A stretch of DNA of 64,000 nucleotides from Talpa occidentalis (taxonomy: Eukaryota > Chordata > Mammalia > Eulipotyphla > Talpidae): NCBI RefSeq assembly GCF_014898055.3, contig NW_023603184.1:32735359-32799358 (forward strand), read 5' to 3'. A program made the translations under genes and the position numbers. The first letter of the stretch is position 1. Each line of letters begins with the position of its first letter. Below, piece by piece: positions 1-10,880 of the stretch. The notes beneath the pieces were generated by a model. That model made no database searches and was not told the origin of the DNA. It saw only the letters and a program-made list of their open reading frames with translations.

Positions 1-38
1 AAATAAATAAATCTTTTAAAAAAAAAAAAAAAAAAAAA
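1..38 (+). mobile_element. 3' tail of a tRNA-derived SINE cut by the window edge
   Basis: The window opens with (AAAT)n, then ATCTTTT and a run of A. This is the same 3' end seen on the full SINE copies near 28.4 kb and 60.1 kb. The body lies outside the window. Confidence 0.7.
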
Positions 39-229
39 GACTCCTTAACAAGGAGCCCTGATCTCCCTTTCTAACTTCTATTCTTACTTCACACTCTTCC
101 CCACTCTCTGCACTCATCACATGGACCTTCTCAGTTCTCTGAAAGCACAAAGCTGCCTCTTACCTTAGATTCCTTATTGTCTATATGTGTTGGAAGTTCT
201 CCCCAAATCGCCCAATGTCTTCACCCAAT

Positions 230-560
230 GAATTCCCAATGATGCTTCTTCAGACCTCAGCTATCACTTCCTCAGAGAAGCTATCCCTGGTCACCAAAAG
301 TAGGTCAGGACCTCTATTAGATGCTCTCATGGTAACTTGCCCCTTTCTTTCCTAACATTTATCCTATTTTGTAATTTTATATGGTATAATTATTGGTATA
401 ACTATTGGTATAATTATTTTAACTGTCAGATTTCTCCACAAGATTGCAGGCTCCTTGAGGGATCATGTCTGTTTTATCATCACTGCATCTCCAGCTTCCA
501 CGCACATCCTGACAGAGAGCGGGTGGTCAATAAAAACCTCTTGAAGGAATAAAGAGAAGG
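230..560 (+). mobile_element. L2-like LINE 3' fragment
   Basis: The text runs through an L2-type 3' end: an AT-rich stretch followed by a phrase of the form 'caggctccttgaggg..atgtctgttttat..tca'. That pattern is typical of L2 3' ends. An AT-rich triplication at 383-418 sits inside it. Family assignment is by memory of the consensus. Confidence 0.55.
383..418 (+). repeat. Three tandem copies of a 12-bp AT-rich unit
   Basis: GGTATAATTATT is repeated three times, with one substitution in the middle copy. It is a local slippage product inside the L2-like fragment. Confidence 0.85.
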
Positions 561-739
561 CAGCTCTCCTTGGAGTTTATCCCAATCAATCACAGCACTA
601 ACATTTTGAGTTCTCTTGACTTTGTCTCAAGCTACTTGGAACTGTTGATTTTTTGCTATCATTCCTCATCTCTCCATGGTCCAATCTAGTGGCCTACTTT
701 ACACAGAGGACAGGATCATGGTGTTGTAATCATCACCAT

Positions 740-945
740 CACCATCATGAATTAATTTACAGGATTCACTTACCATGCATTAAGCACTATGTGAAATTCT
801 ATGCATGTGGCATTCACATAATCCTTGCAGCACTAAAGGTTCTATATTACTAATCCTATTTTGCTGATAAAGATACAGAGGCTCAGAGGGGGTTGCTGAT
901 ACATGGTAGGGGCCAGAATTTGAATCCCGGTCTAACTTTAAAGTC
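740..945 (-). mobile_element. MIR SINE, antisense
   Basis: On the + strand this reads like the reverse of MIR: an 'agcactatgtg' start, a central 'ataatccttgcagcact' block, then 'gatacagaggctcagag' and 'atttgaatcccgg'. The copy is diverged. Confidence 0.65.
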
Positions 946-1647
946 TACATATAGTCTTAAGAGCAACCTGCTGCCCTATAAAACAGGGCCAATAATACCT
1001 CCTCATAGATGCCATGAGGCTTCAAGCACCTTGGGCACTCAGGAAAGGGTGGCTATTATTGCAGTACTTGAGGCACTGTGGGCCCAGGTAACCATTTATC
1101 ATTTTTCCCAGAAGAAAGCTAATCTGGCTGCCCTTTTGTAACTAAAACAGCTGGACTTGGTTTGAAAGACTTTTATGAAAAGCAGCATGCTGTGGCAGTC
1201 CCAACACAGAACATATAGAGAGAACTGATGTGCTCACAAAGCCAACCCAAAGATATCTGGCCAGGAGAATGAATCACTTCAAGTGAATTTGTGTTTCTTA
1301 CTGCAAGTGCAGACAAGGGCCCACACTGGAAACCCAAACCTATAACAGTTCCTTGAATTTCTTTTTCTGCTTCTTTTTCTACCTTCCTGTAGCAGAGAAC
1401 TAGAGAGAACACACTGCATATGGGGTCAAGAGAGGCTAAGTCTAAATATTATTGAGCCCAGGACTGAGCAAGTAGGGACTGCCAAGATGGCTGGGCCTCA
1501 GTCATAGCCCCAGAGTGCTGGGAAGCCAGGCGATGACAAAGGACCATGTATCACCTCTGTAACAGGCTTGGGGAAGATCTAATTTCTGGAGTCTCCTTCC
1601 CTTTTTTCCCTATAAGTCAGCTATGACCATGTGAAGAAAGAAAGCAG
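946..1647. other. Unassigned non-coding stretch
   Basis: I see no convincing gene, repeat family or structured element here. Open frames are short and lack codon bias or splice context. Confidence 0.5.
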
Positions 1648-1882
1648 CTAAAATTTTGAGTTTCCACTATATGTCTAGCACTTATACATGCATATGCTCA
1701 TGTAGTAAGTTAATCCTCACAACAATTTTGAGTAACAAATACTGTTACCCTTATTTTATAATCAAGGAAAAGGTAGTTTAAAGAGATTAAATGATGTGGG
1801 ATAAATCACTACATAGTAAGATGTGGAAATGAGATTCAAATCTAGGTTTGTTAGGTTTCAAAATCTGTGCTTTCACATTTAT
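1648..1882 (-). mobile_element. MIR SINE, antisense
   Basis: It contains the reverse-MIR landmarks: 'ttaatcctcacaacaa', a T-rich/ATTTTATA block, 'aaagagattaaatgatgtgg', and 'gagattcaaatctagg'. Confidence 0.7.
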
Positions 1883-2004
1883 CACATCAGAAGAGTTTTA
1901 TAATGACTGAACCTGTAGGAAAAATTATAGCACTGACTTGGTGTTTTGCAACTATCTCAGGCAGGTCAGGTTCACTGTCGGTTCTCGCAGATGAAAAGGT
2001 AATT

Positions 2005-2269
2005 TTGGGACCACAAGGGGTTAAGCACCACACTATGAAGCAATCCACAGCCACTGAAGCACGAGTTTGATCCCCAGCCCGCCAGGGAGCAACCCACATG
2101 GCACAGCAGACCTCTCCTGTCTCACCTGCAGCTCCCCTCAGCAGTGTATTCCAGTCAGTCTGCCTGTTCTGTTCCCTGCTCTGTCTCTGGTGAATCCTCT
2201 CACCATCCCGCACATCTGGCCTGTACCCCAGCTCTTGTATGAATAAGTAAATCTTAAAACCAAAAAAAA
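2005..2269 (+). mobile_element. tRNA-derived SINE, older subfamily
   Basis: The copy runs from a tRNA-like head with a B-box-like GTTTGATCCCC, through the older-subfamily body (cacagcagacctctcctgtc, cacatctggcctgtacccca), to an A-rich tail. An 11-bp target-site duplication, AAAAGGTAATT, lies at 1994-2004 and 2270-2280. The A-box segment carries a small deletion near the 5' end compared with the copy at 59.9 kb. Confidence 0.9.
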
Positions 2270-2488
2270 AAAAGGTAATTAGGTAGACTTTTACGGGCCT
2301 TTATGCTAAATGAGGGGTCAGATCAGCTTTCGATCTCAGAATTTCTCTGGCCGAATTTCTACTCTCTATTGCAGTGAGGCTGCTTTTATATCCTCTTGCC
2401 CAGTTGTCCATAATTACAGGTGCGCGTGCAAGACTGCAAGTGCCGGTCACAGATGCTAGTGGTGAGAGGGCATAAAAAAACCTTATAG

Positions 2489-2603
2489 GACCTCCCCTGG
2501 TGGTGCAGAGGTTGAGCTCTGGGCTGCGAGACTGCCCGCAGCCTCTGCAGCACCAGTTCATTCCCCGGCCGCCGGCGAGGGTCCCACAAAAAAAAAAAAA
2601 AAA
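2489..2603 (+). mobile_element. Head-only tRNA-derived SINE with poly(A)
   Basis: Only the tRNA-like head and the first bases after it (through GAGGGTCCCAC) are present. They run directly into a 17-base A tail, and the usual body of about 170 bp is missing. The flanks show only an imperfect possible duplication. Confidence 0.8.
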
Positions 2604-2694
2604 GCCTGATAACTTCATTTACCCTACACTTGGATTTTCGTAAGTGGTAGTAAAAACACAAAAGTTCATTTGTTACCTCCTCCCTGCCCTCCAC

Positions 2695-2790
2695 GGGCTG
2701 AGCACTTCTCGTGTACCAGGCACTGCGCTGGATGCTGGGGACACAGGGAGGCAATACGCGGTACCTACTCCTGGAAGGATCACAAATGTA
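2695..2790 (-). mobile_element. MIR/L2-like fragment
   Basis: It contains the phrase 'gagcacttctcgtgtaccaggcactgcgctggatgctgggga', which resembles a common mammalian MIR/L2-type repeat motif. It is too short to assign securely. Confidence 0.4.
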
Positions 2791-2799
2791 GACAGGGGA

Positions 2800-3994
2800 G
2801 CGCTCCGAGGAAAAAGTGTAAGAGAAAACAAGGTAACTGGGCAAGAAAGAGAAGGCAGAGGAGTAAAACATCAGAACCAGAGGGGTTCTTGGAAGACAAT
2901 TATTCAAAATCTGGCTGGAATAACCTGGATGATTATTAGAACTAAAAATTTCCAAGCATCCAATTCCAAATTCTTCAGAATTGCAAACGGGCCCAGAAAT
3001 CTTTACATTGAACAATCATGCCAAGTGATTCAACAGAACTGGTTCACAGGAGGTGAATAAAACCACCACTGAGCCACCCCCCTCACTTTGCAGACTCAAA
3101 TTTCTTAAGGCTCTTTACCCAAACATTCAGAACGATTAAATGTTAGCATGAGATATACATTTGTAAGTGCATATTTGACACATCTTACGTGCATCGATCA
3201 CATAGTTCTTTAAGGATGTTATGTGCCTACTGCAGAATTACTTTCTACAGAAGTACAGTGTGGAAAATAACACAGATCAATTTCGGAGACCAAAGTTATA
3301 TGTGGATACATAGAATGGACATAGATTTTCATAAGCAAGAACATGATTCTCCTCCTACCTCTGACCACATCCACTCCATTCTAAGAGATCACTATAGGGC
3401 AGAAAACTTGACTGCTTAAACAAGAACAGTGCTCTCAGGTGCTGGTTCTCAGACTATGATGCAGAAAAGGGAGACACATCAGACAAATGCTCTTCAGTAG
3501 TTGGCTACAGTCTTACTACACCCACAGCATCTTCTTCCATCCAGGTGCATACCTTCTGGTCAGTGAAAAGTGAAGAGCCTCCCACTGCTGGCTTCGCTCC
3601 AAAAAGCCCCATCTTGAGGGGATGCAAGCCTTGTGCAGTTCTTCTGAGGCCCTGCACAACTTCTTGGCAACAACCTCCAGTGTGCTCCCTTCATTTTCAG
3701 TTTCACCGTGGTTTGCCTGTGTCTCCTTGTTGCAGAACTCTGAGAGCAAACTCCACATGTTCCACTTCACCCTCTCTGTGCCCATTTTTTGAGCAGTCTT
3801 GGCATAATGAATTACCTCTTGAGGCTTCTCTACCAGAACTACTCCTTCCTGCTCCACTCTCAGGCCACAGGCTCTGAGGCTGGTAAGGAGTGGTTAAATA
3901 GGTAAGAGGGGGAGATTCAGGAGTGCTCACTATTAAATGTAGAAAGGGTTCCAGGAGAAGCTCATCAGCAGTGCTGGGTAAGGAGGAGACTTAG
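2800..3994. other. Unassigned non-coding stretch
   Basis: No gene or repeat could be supported. A minus-strand frame of 113 codons at 3516-3857 has no recognisable domain, and I found no splice context or homologous copy for it in the window. Confidence 0.45.
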
Positions 3995-4004
3995 AAGAAC
4001 TGGA

Positions 4005-4284
4005 CAGGGACCTCCCTGATGGCAAAGGGGGTTAAGTCTCAGCACTATGAAGCTATCCGCAGCCACTGCAGCATGAGTTTGATTCCCAGCCAGGGAGCTA
4101 ACCCACATGGCAAAGCAGACCTCTCCTGTCTCACCCGCTGCTCCCCTCGGCAGTGTATTTCAGTAGATCTACCTGTTCTGCTCCCCACTCTGTCTCTGGT
4201 GAATCCTCTCACCCCCCTGCACCTCTGGCCTGTACCCCAGTTCTTGTATGCATAAAAATATAAATCTTCAAACAAACAAAAAAA
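4005..4284 (+). mobile_element. tRNA-derived SINE, older subfamily
   Basis: This is a complete copy with an ACCTCCCTGATGGC head, a cagcagtgtatttcag body, and a CAAACAAACAAAAA tail. A 10-bp target-site duplication, AAGAACTGGA, lies at 3995-4004 and 4285-4294. Confidence 0.92.
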
Positions 4285-4294
4285 AAGAACTGGA

Positions 4295-5229
4295 AGGAAG
4301 GCTTGGACTCAGCTGGCCTCCTACTCCTGGCTCTGTCATGGCTTGTGGCCATAGTCCCCATCCAGACTCTGAAATTCTACATTTCTTTTTTTCTCTTTGA
4401 CACTATGACTCGATAACAAAGGTTTATGATCCAGAATCAGAGATTCTGAAATCTTAGGAGAGATTGAGCAATCCAATTCTTTCCTACATAGTTAATAAGA
4501 AAAGTAAGACCCAGGGAGGGACTATAACTTTGGTGAGGAGAGAACTATCTGGGCTGTTCTCTATGTATAAGGGACATTTTCAAAATTTTTGGTTGAATGA
4601 ATAGATGAATAAATAACCTCCCTCCAAGGTCATATATCCTGGAGGCAGGGGAATAAATGTTCATCACTCCTTGCCTGGTAGACAGGCACAGGATAAGGTA
4701 GAAGCCTCAGGCTGCTTCTGGCCCCAGAAAGTATGGTGCTCTGCAGTTGGAGAGCCAGGAACAATTCTCAAGGCTGGTGGTGCCAGCGGCACTTGGCCAC
4801 AAAGTGGGCTTCTGCTTGTGTCCTCTGTGCTATGCATAATGAATCACGATATGTCAATTACTGTATTCTGTTAACAAGTGCGTGTCAGCCTATCCATTGC
4901 CAATGAGTGTCCTTCAATTTGCCACAGATTTGCAGCTAATATGTGGCAGAGCAAGTGGGGCAGAGGATTTTGAAATACTCCAGGCCAGGGAAATCAGGTG
5001 GTTGGTTTGTTTTTGGCAACTCCTGGCTTCAATAATTGTACCGCGGTATGTAGAAAAGTACTTTGTCCTCTCTGGGGAAGCAGTCTGTGTCCTAGGTACC
5101 CTTTCCTGTCCTGGAAGGAGTAGGCTGTCTGACTCAGATAAGTCCAGCTGGAGATAGCTATCAGTGTACTTTTTTCTAAAGTATAGAACAAAATAGGGCA
5201 GTGGTAGATTGGTAATTAAAAAATCACCT
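4295..5229. other. Unassigned non-coding stretch
   Basis: I see no supported gene, repeat or regulatory element. The ORFs are short and overlap without any coding signature. Confidence 0.45.
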
Positions 5230-5420
5230 CTAGCTTAGGATTCAAAATCTGGCCCCACTACTCAGAAGCTATGTGATCTTGAATAAGCCCTTTAATTTCT
5301 CTGTGGCTCAGTTTCCAGATCTGCCAAATGGGGACAATAGTACTGGGTTTGCAGGAGTTTATGCAGTGGTTGAGTGAGATAACAGAATAGCGGCTGGCAT
5401 GTAGCAGGTGCACAGGACAC
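5230..5420 (+). mobile_element. MIR SINE, sense
   Basis: The MIR order is visible: 'gctatgtgatcttgaataagcc', 'tctctgtggctcagtttcc', 'aaatggggacaatagtactggg', then 'gctggcatgtagcaggtgcac'. Confidence 0.75.
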
Positions 5421-6019
5421 GAGCCTCCTTTCATGTTTGAGATGTCTTCTGAAGGGATTCTAATCTTGAGCAAGATTGGGGCCAAGACCTTAGGCAAACC
5501 CAGACAAGAACCTCTGTGTCTTGCCTTAGATGTGTGCTTGTTTACCCCTTCAGTGGCTCCACAGTGAGAATTACAACTGCAGTCATGTGAAGATGTCAGG
5601 TCTGCCTTCCTCACCTCCACACTGGCTTCGTGAGAAGAAGTGAGCAAGTCTCCCGGTGAGAGGGGAGGCTGCTCATTTCTCAGGCAGCACTGCTGCAGCC
5701 CTGACCTACTTTCTTACTAAAAATAGCCCCTCTTAGGTCACTGCTGCAAATTGAATTCCACTGCTCCACTGCACCCTGTAAGCAGGTGGGTGGGCGTCAG
5801 TGCACATTTGGTGAGCTGGAGCCTCTGCTTACGTGGCACATGGCTGCCCACCAAGTGTGCTAAACCCACACGTCTGCAAAGAGGGCTGAGGGCTCCAGCA
5901 CCCACCCCCAACCCGGCATGTCTGCATCAGCCGGGCTCACCTGGCCCTGTTGGGAGATCTGGGGGTCAGGGGCAGAGAAGGGCTAGGAGGGAGGTCCCAG
6001 TTCCTGCGTCTGGAAGTCT
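5421..6019. other. Unassigned non-coding stretch
   Basis: The part at 5740-6010 is moderately GC-rich, with a 111-codon frame at 5751-6086 that runs into a MIR. I take it as non-coding. Confidence 0.4.
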
Positions 6020-6180
6020 GATGGAGCTGAATTCAAATATGAGCTCTGCCTCTTTCTTGTTATTTAACCTTGGGCAAGACACTTAACTTTTCCTTGCCTC
6101 AGTTTCTTCATCTGTAAAGTGGCGATAATGAAACTGCTCTGAAGGGACTGTGCATATTAAAAACACTATGTGTAAATCCT
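6020..6180 (+). mobile_element. MIR SINE, sense
   Basis: It contains 'aaccttgggcaagacactta', 'tgcctcagtttcttcatctg' and 'taaagtggcgataatg', which are the central MIR landmarks. Confidence 0.8.
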
Positions 6181-6356
6181 CTGCTCCACTGTCTCTGCTG
6201 ACATAGCATAGTTGCTTAAGCTGAAGCTGCTCCAGTTAATCTCCACTGCCTGGCCTGTTACTCCCAGGGCCCTCATGCTGGCCTCTCACTGTCAGGGATA
6301 GGAGACCACCCTGAGAACTAGAAAGACTTCAAGCTGAAAGTGCCTTTAAAGGTACT

Positions 6357-6530
6357 TAGATCAGGGTCCCACTCATGGCCAAGCATCACAATAACCAAGG
6401 TCGCTTGTTGAAAACACTGAATCCAAGTCCTTTCCCTAGAGACTGGGATTTAGGATGCCTGTTCTGAGAAGTGGGAATCTATTTTAATAAGATTTCCTCA
6501 TGATGAGCAGGATTGAGGACCTCTGAGTTA
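6357..6530 (+). mobile_element. MER5A-like hAT-type DNA transposon fossil
   Basis: The pattern 'aagcatcacaataacc..gcttgttgaaaacactgaatcc', then 'gagactgggattta', then 'tgatgagcaggattgaggacc' follows the order of MER5A-type non-autonomous hAT elements as I remember them. It is non-coding. Confidence 0.6.
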
Positions 6531-7439
6531 GGTCAGTCACCTCCTTAAAAATAAATGGGAAAATGAATTACTATTATTTTTCCTCTGTTATAAGTATGAT
6601 GCATGATCATTATAATACATGCAGAAAACATGGAAAAGCAGAAAGTGAAGAACAATTCAATTAAGTTATTGAGTGCCCATTAAACACAGCCCTGCTAACT
6701 ATTTGGGTGATAATATGGTTCTGATCCAAAAGGGGTGACAAGTTATATGCAAAGACAGAGCCAGAAACAGACACAGAGACTAGAAGACAACACACAGGTG
6801 TTACAGTCCCCTTACAAAATGGACAGGGAAGAAATGAAAGAGCAAGTGGCTCTAGGAAGTCAGCAAATCCAAAGGTGGACTGGAAGCAGTGTAAGTGTTC
6901 ACTTGCTAGGTGAAAGAGGGAAGGGCATTTTCAGGAGGAATGAACAGGACATACAGATGTGAACAGCTGTGTAAGGGAGAAAAGTGTTTGATAGGAAAAT
7001 ATACTAAGATCACCCTAGTGAAGTCACCATATTATGGTAAATTTCAGGGGCACAGGGACAGCTGATGTGAATGGCTGGGGCCAGATTATGAGGGGTCTTG
7101 GATGACACTAACAATGTTGCTTGGGAAATACAAGTTCTTCCCAGTATTTTTTTTTTAATATATGCTTTTTGTTTTCATTTTCACATGGCCAATGCTGTTA
7201 CTTTTAGTAAGTGTTGCAAAATAGTCAAGCAAATGGGTCATAATGTACCTAATCCCAATTGTTGGACATTTAGGTGGCTTCTAATTTTACTAAATCATGA
7301 AAACACTATGCTGAACATCTTTAACTAAAAAGTTTAAGCTCCTTCCTTAGGACACAATCTCAGGATACGAATAAATGAAAGTGAACGGACATCTTCAAGG
7401 TTCTTGATAGTTTCAAAGGATTTTCCAAAAGTGGCCAAA

Positions 7440-7575
7440 CCTTTTACAAATGAGAAGGTAAGGAGCAAAAGAGATGACATGTCTTGTCCAGCTCACACTG
7501 TTGAGTGGTAGTTGAACCAAGAGCATCTGAGTCTCCTAAATCCCAGTGTACTGCTCTCTCTTCTACATCATATTG
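7440..7575 (-). mobile_element. MIR-family fragment, antisense
   Basis: It resembles the reverse-MIR 3' half: 'aaatgagaaggtaaggagc', 'tgtccagctcacactgttgagtgg', ending 'ctgctctctcttctacat'. Confidence 0.5.
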
Positions 7576-7779
7576 TTTTCCTACAGATCAAGGCTGAATG
7601 CAGTAAGATCTAGTCAACCAATACCTCTGAACAATTCTAACTAAGGAATTTAAGTTGCCAAAGTACATGGGCAGGAGATGAGAGCATTCTATGTGTTTAC
7701 ATGAATATGTAAGCTCTATATCTGAATCTATTTTTCCAAACTTATCATGGATGCTCTCCTACCAGTTATAATTTCTGTT

Positions 7780-8040
7780 CTAGCAAGTCAAGCATGTCTT
7801 CTACTGTTCTATCTTCACACCTCTAATCCTACATGAAATGTCTCCTGTTCTCCTATTCAATTTCCATGCATGTTTTTAAAAGGCTGACGTACTACATGCC
7901 CCAAAAAGCATTTCCTACTGTGGGCACTGACTATCACCAACATCCATATATGATACTTATTTTATTGCTTTGCAGTGTCTCTGGTATTGATATAAAATTA
8001 TTTAAACTTATCTAACTCTGTTCAGGCCTCTATTACTAGA
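7780..8040 (+). mobile_element. Possible L2 LINE fragment
   Basis: C/T-rich text with 'cttattttattgctttgcag' and scattered L2-like words suggests a diverged L2 3' region. The assignment is weak. Confidence 0.3.
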
Positions 8041-8229
8041 AAGGAAAAAAAAAAAAAACAAGCAAAATCCCCTCATTCTCCTAAAGTTAATGAGAATAAT
8101 TTACTTCAAAGAGGCACTTTTAGAGTTTGATGAGCTCAGGGTAGGTCAGTTCCTTCTTGATCTCTGTACCTTCCAGCAGACATCCTGATGGACTGGAAAG
8201 AGCACTGGATTAGGAGACAGAATAACAGC

Positions 8230-8460
8230 TTCAATGTGCCAAGGATCTCCTCCCCAGGCACAATGACAGTTGCTTTATACACCTTACTTAGTATAATCTG
8301 AAAATAACCCCAGCAAAGGAAATATTATTATTATTATTCCATTTAACAGATGAGGAATGTTGGGACCTGAAGACTGGGTAATTTACTTAAAGCCAACACC
8401 ATTAGTAAATGTCAAAACCGATTTTTAAAGCTAGGATGCCTGACTCCAAAAACTTGTTTT
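8230..8460 (-). mobile_element. MIR SINE, antisense
   Basis: It carries 'attattattattattcc', 'atttaacagatgaggaatg', a gap, then 'taaagctaggatgcctgactcc', in reverse-MIR order. The (ATT)n at about 8321-8337 is the usual MIR core microsatellite. Confidence 0.65.
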
Positions 8461-8489
8461 TTCTGCTTTCCTACAGTGTCTGAGCAAAT

Positions 8490-8660
8490 GTCATTTCAGT
8501 TCTAACTCTGCTACTATCAAGCTATGTGATCCCCAATGAGGCTTTTTATTCTGAGCGCTATTCTTCTCATATGCAAAATGGGAATAAATGTCTCCTGTCC
8601 TGCCCCTCATTCCCCCCACACACACCAAGACTGTTGCCATGATTAAAAGATACAACAGGT
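8490..8660 (+). mobile_element. MIR SINE, sense, diverged
   Basis: 'ctaactctgctactatcaagctatgtgatcc' followed by 'catatgcaaaatgggaataaatg' matches the MIR sense order. Confidence 0.6.
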
Positions 8661-9079
8661 GCAAAGACCCAGACAGACATATGGCTCATCATTAGAATCC
8701 TTCACCATGACTAGTCATTCTGACGATGACTGGAGACCCTACCAAGATCCTTTGTCATTTGAGGAGGATTTAATCGTGCTCACTAGACAGCCTTTTCTAG
8801 CATCATGAAGTGAACGGCTGCAATGCATCTCATAATGACCCTCATCAAGACCTGAACCAACATGCTAATGCGCTGAGAAAAATCCATTAGCCAAAATACT
8901 ACATTCCTGGAGCACCCTGGGGAATTGTGTTTCCTGGGGCATTTTCCTCCTGTATTATACTGGTATATAAATGCACGCACACTTTTCATTAGCAGCTCCT
9001 TTCTAGGAATGTGGGATTCAGCAGGACAGTTAGCCTGGATTCCACCATCAGGGAAGGCAGTTAAAAATGGGTTTGATAC

Positions 9080-9260
9080 ATTAATTCCAAGTCAGGAGAC
9101 CTGGCTGAGGTATGAAGAGATCAGGTTATGGTTTAGCTTTTTCTTGCTGCTTACTAGTTGTCTAGTTGTACAAACTTGGATAAGATCCTTGACCTCTCAG
9201 CCTCAGGTCCCTTTTACCTACAAAGGAATGATGCCTCTCCTAGCCACATGAGTTAACCAC
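9080..9260 (+). mobile_element. MIR SINE, sense
   Basis: It contains 'gcttactagttgtctagttg', 'cttggataagatccttgacc', 'cctcaggtcccttttacc' and 'aaaggaatgatgcctc', a recognisable MIR. Confidence 0.65.
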
Positions 9261-9299
9261 CTAAGTCACTATTTCCTCTGCTGTGAAGTTGAGCCATGT

Positions 9300-9540
9300 T
9301 CCTCTCTCTTCCTTGCTAACTTGTGCCTGGCCCTGGGCAGAGGCTCTGCATGCATTCTTTGACTCCTCTTCACGGCCCTGTCAGATGGGTACTACTATCT
9401 CCAGGTGACAGATGTGGAAATCTCCAGTCAGAGGAGTTCAAGAATTTGTCCTTGAATGTAAAGTGTCAAGTTGCAGTTAGGATTCAAAACTTGGTGTCTG
9501 ATTTGAAACTCTGCACTCTTAAGCATGCAACCAAATTTCT
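9300..9540 (-). mobile_element. MIR SINE, antisense
   Basis: The reverse-MIR order is present: 'tgcctggccctgggcagagg', 'tgggtactactatctcc', 'aggattcaaaacttgg', 'ctctgcactcttaagcatgc'. Confidence 0.65.
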
Positions 9541-10003
9541 GCTTACAAGACAGGCAAGGAAGACAGAAAATAACATTTATTTAATGTGCCCCCTGGGCAC
9601 ATTAGTTTCCACCCGTCCTCCACACTATGAGTGTCAGGAGGCTTTCTAGAGAGCTCTGGGGGTATGGGTCTCTGAAAGGTGCATGTGCTTCTTGAGAATG
9701 GAGAGGAGAGGCAGAACCTGTTGGGAAAATATTTACTGCTGTACTCCCACAAGTCATAAGGTCAGCCACAATGTGTACTTGGGCAGGGGTGATGGATAAC
9801 ATTCCCCCAAGGTTTTGTAAGTTGTAGAGGTGAGGACCCACTTGGCAATGAAAGAACCTTGCTGAAGACATGGAGTTGAGATTTCATATCACAGATTTCC
9901 CTGAAGCAGCACAGCCCAGGTGACTGTGCTGGGCTTAGGAAAAGGTATGACTGTGAAGGCAGAAGTAGGCACCTTTGAGCAGTTGGATAATCCCCTGCAC
10001 ACG

Positions 10004-10375
10004 TGTAGGGTAAGGAAAAAATGTGAGGCTTTTCTGCCCTCCCACCATCAAGATAGATGATGGATCCTTGCGGTCCTGAATGCATGCCTGATGGCGGACA
10101 CCTGGAGTAGGGTGTGGGCATAGGTAGATGGGATTCACCTGGGCTAAGACTGGGTGGCATCACGGGGACGCCAGTGGCAGAAGCCGAGAGAGAAGCACAG
10201 CCATGAGAAGAGCAGAGAGAATGTGAGAGAAGGTCGGAGAGCCCAGAGTGAAGACTTGCTGGGGGCTGGGAGGCCTGCCAGCCCCCCAGCGCCCCTGCCT
10301 GCCGTGTACCTGGTAATCTAAATACAAAACCTGCAAAAGCCACTGAGAACTCTGACTCCTCCTTTACCGGGTCTG
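10004..10375 (+). mobile_element. Solo LTR of an endogenous retrovirus-like element, copy 1
   Basis: It starts TGTAGGGTAA and ends near CTTTACCGGGTCTGC. A homologous copy lies at 39567-39960 with the same order: gatggatcctt, tgaatgcatgcctgatgg, tgtgggcataggtagatggg, gacttgctgggggctggg, aacctgcaaaa, tttaccg. Homology stops sharply at both ends. GGTAAAG near the left end is mirrored by CTTTACC near the right, as in LTR terminal inverted repeats. The polyadenylation signal seen in copy 2 is degraded here. No internal retroviral genes flank it, so it is a solo LTR or fragment; the class is not determined. Confidence 0.7.
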
Positions 10376-10644
10376 CTGGATCATAGAAAACCTGCTCTGT
10401 GGTCTTCCTGACCCTACACCACGCCCACCCTCTACTGCTCACAAAGGAACGAGGTGGAGGACACAGAAGGAAGCAATCACATTTAAAATCTTAGGCTGGA
10501 TCAAACTAAAATTAGAACTGTGTTGTCTATTACAGAGTCCTCTGCCTTTGCACTCTGAGAACCAGATTGTTTCACCCCTCATCAAATCTACCTCCCCATG
10601 GTGCTCATTTCCACACTTAGGGAAGTGTGAATGGGAAGTAAGAA

Positions 10645-10880
10645 CGATTGAGAGTCTAATGAGCACTTGGTACCATGCTGGGCCCTTTACACCCAAGATC
10701 TCATCACCACAGATATTAACAAACCCTGTGAGGCAGGTACCATCACTCCCATTTTACAGATAAGAAAACTGAGGCCCAGGGAGGCATGATGACTCAGAAA
10801 GTAAGTGGCAATGCTACAAATGGAAGCCAGGTGAGTCTGACTCCAAAACCCATGCTCTTTCCAATACATATGCCTGCTAC
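10645..10880 (-). mobile_element. MIR SINE, antisense
   Basis: A clear reverse MIR: 'taatgagcacttggtaccatg', 'caaaccctgtgaggcaggtac', 'cattttacagataagaaaac', 'tgaggcccagggagg', 'gtctgactccaaaacccatg'. Confidence 0.85.

Noticed and set aside
737..748. A histidine run in a short frame
   Set aside because: It is a short CAC/CAT trinucleotide patch next to a MIR, in a frame without coding support.
3516..3857. 113-codon minus-strand frame that looked protein-like
   Set aside because: No recognisable domain, no splice signals at sensible positions and no homologous copy in the window; other frames over the same bases are equally open.
9762..10442. 226-codon minus-strand frame
   Set aside because: It lies antisense across the solo LTR and its GC-rich part, and the second LTR copy breaks it; it is a composition effect.
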